Source: JAQIBY01 sp963676165
GTDB lineage: Bacteria; Bacteroidota; Bacteroidia; Bacteroidales; ML635J-15
Reading direction: 5' to 3'
NCBI GenBank assembly: GCA_963676165.1
Contig: OY781043.1
Coordinates: 1-64,000, forward strand
Length of the DNA stretch: 64,000 nt
The notes beneath the pieces were generated by a model, which did not search any database, was not told the DNA's origin, and saw only the letters and a program-made list of their open reading frames with translations. The position numbers and the translations under genes were made by a program. Shown here one piece after another: positions 62,792-64,000 of the stretch. Position 1 is the first letter of the stretch, and every line of letters starts with the position of its first letter.

Positions 62792-64000
62792 TTTTATAGT
62801 TTTTGAATCTTAAGTCAAATAATAGTTTTACTCTTATTACCTCTTTTTCAAAGGGGCTTAACATGCCATAAATGATCCTGGCTATCAGGTCGTGATGAAG
62901 TTCATAGCGTTTTTGCCTGTCATGTTTCTTAATAATCCTGTTCTCTATTAGTTTTTTTATAATAAAAGTGAGTTCATTTTCAGTAATCCGTTTCTGTTTG
63001 TTTCTTGTCGTAACTTCAATAACTTTTTGTTCTATTTGCTCAAATGTTAACTGCCGGTTATTGCCCTGGTCATCAATAAAACACTTTATTACCGCTTCGT
63101 GTCTTTTCCTTTCTTCATGATCAAATGCATCGAGATATTGATCAAGAATACTTCTAAAGCTTGCTTCTATACTCCCGAGTTTTTTTACCCCTTCTACCCC
63201 TGTTTCTATGTTATATTCTTTTTTTATCCAAAAATCAGCATATAAATCCCTGAATATTTCATGTTTAAATGAAAAATAACCTGATGAACCGTCATTATTT
63301 TCCAAAATGAGGGCATAACGGTTTTGAAACAGGTTCTTAACCCGGTTGATCTGTTTGTTTTTCCCACTATCATCTTCCCATGTCAAATAATTATCGATTA
63401 TTTCAGAATATAATTGCGTATCTTCTTTTAATGATTTAATGCCTGAAAACTTCCAACATGCTTCGGATATAAGCTCATCGAAGCTATCCTGTCCGATAGA
63501 ATAACTTTTTAGGTTAAGAGTCATTTCAGCAGCAATATATGGGATAAAACAGGTTAACATAAAACGATCCAGCAAAAGTAAACCGTTATCCTTTTGACCG
63601 GTAGTCAATTGTAGTTTTCCCAATAAAGCCTGGTTAAAATTCCAGAGCAATTCCCCTGGCGTCCCGACTTTTTCAATTAATTCGTAGTCTGACTTTATTT
63701 TCTCATGTTTAATTTTCTCAATAAGCCCCGATGTATTGGCATATATGGTAAGCATCATGGGATTTGAAAGTAATGCCGACAGCCTGCTGTCATTTAAAGG
63801 ATCGATATTACATGATTGAAGATATTCTTCAATTACTTTCGGCCCGAGAGGAATCAGCTCATATACACCGAATTTGGTTTTTGCCAGGTTTGCCGAAATA
63901 TTATCTTCCCTGCCGGTGAACAATAAGCGAACATTGCCCCATGTTTCACTTATCTTTCCCAGTTCCTCCAACAGCTCTTTTTTATCGGTCGAAATTTCGT
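62763..64000 (-). CDS. NACHT-type NTPase, C-terminal part (gene truncated by the window edge)
   Basis: The frame is open to position 64000, so the start, including the Walker A/B region, lies outside; the TTG at 63971 is not taken as the start. The visible 412 or so residues show the sensor-1 segment VRLLFTGRED, then the NACHT helical parts NPMMLTIYANT and GELLWNFNQALL. The family-typical FSFKHEIFRDLYADFWI and a winged-helix-like end (RYELHHDLIARIIYGML) follow. These are STAND-class NTPases of signal transduction and immunity. The stop lies 29 bases inside the TM-WD40 gene. Confidence 0.78.
   Translation of the reverse strand, partial: EISTDKKELLEELGKISETWGNVRLLFTGREDNISANLAKTKFGVYELIPLGPKVIEEYLQSCNIDPLNDSRLSALLSNPMMLTIYANTSGLIEKIKHEKIKSDYELIEKVGTPGELLWNFNQALLGKLQLTTGQKDNGLLLLDRFMLTCFIPYIAAEMTLNLKSYSIGQDSFDELISEACWKFSGIKSLKEDTQLYSEIIDNYLTWEDDSGKNKQINRVKNLFQNRYALILENNDGSSGYFSFKHEIFRDLYADFWIKKEYNIETGVEGVKKLGSIEASFRSILDQYLDAFDHEERKRHEAVIKCFIDDQGNNRQLTFEQIEQKVIEVTTRNKQKRITENELTFIIKKLIENRIIKKHDRQKRYELHHDLIARIIYGMLSPFEKEVIRVKLLFDLRFKNYKNAKGKASVK

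Overview
The window looks like the chromosome of a Bacteroidota bacterium, probably a Bacteroidales/Marinilabiliales-type relative. The reasons are gene order typical of the phylum (DUF4175-like protein then ybeY; hemD-like, rnpA and S41 peptidase; rimP-nusA-infB), promoters of the TTTG-N19-TAnnTTTG type, lipoproteins with SSC-type lipoboxes, a relic of a type IX secretion (T9SS) sorting domain, and a class II (B12-dependent) ribonucleotide reductase together with a two-subunit B12-dependent methylmalonyl-CoA mutase. The DNA is AT-rich. One tRNA gene (Cys) is present; there is no rRNA and no CRISPR array.

Region 1 (1-48.9 kb) is mostly housekeeping. From left to right: the end of a DUF4175-like membrane protein, ybeY, an outer-membrane-like protein, waaA, nrdJ, folB, glnS, coaD, an M23 peptidase, the infB-nusA-rimP operon under a consensus promoter, a CvpA-like protein, a GH3-family protein, an MBL-fold hydrolase, hemD-like, rnpA, an S41 protease, trpS, queG, thiL, corA, a PhoR/PhoB-like two-component pair, tRNA-Cys, a nucleoside phosphorylase, lpxK, metK and a bactofilin. 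The bactofilin overlaps the start of the F0F1 ATP synthase genes (AtpZ, a 4-TM protein, atpB-E-F-H-A-G). atpD and atpC lie about 6 kb further on, beyond two divergent phosphate transporters, a sugar-nucleotide epimerase and a polyprenyl synthase. The intergenic region between the two transporters holds two 11-bp-periodic TTAACA-type direct repeats, one facing each gene, which look like Pho boxes.

Region 2 (48.9-54.2 kb) holds a decayed IS630-type element (frameshift plus amber stop) and the mutA-mutB operon on the minus strand.

Region 3 (54.2-64 kb) is accessory DNA, almost all on the minus strand. It has a degenerate stretch, an LRR/beta-barrel protein, a frameshifted lipoprotein and a 17-Cys lipoprotein made of two 8-Cys modules. 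Directly upstream of the Cys-rich gene is a MauE/DoxX-like membrane protein fused to a thioredoxin-like domain with a DsbA-like CPHC motif. Three more lipoproteins, an orphan LytTR regulator with a degenerate receiver, and a NACHT-type NTPase (cut by the window edge) overlapping a TM-WD40 protein follow. The most interesting candidates are the apparent oxidative-folding pair (Cys-rich lipoprotein plus MauE-CPHC fusion) and the split NACHT/TM-WD40 STAND-type system. All functions are inferred from sequence reading alone; no database search was run.
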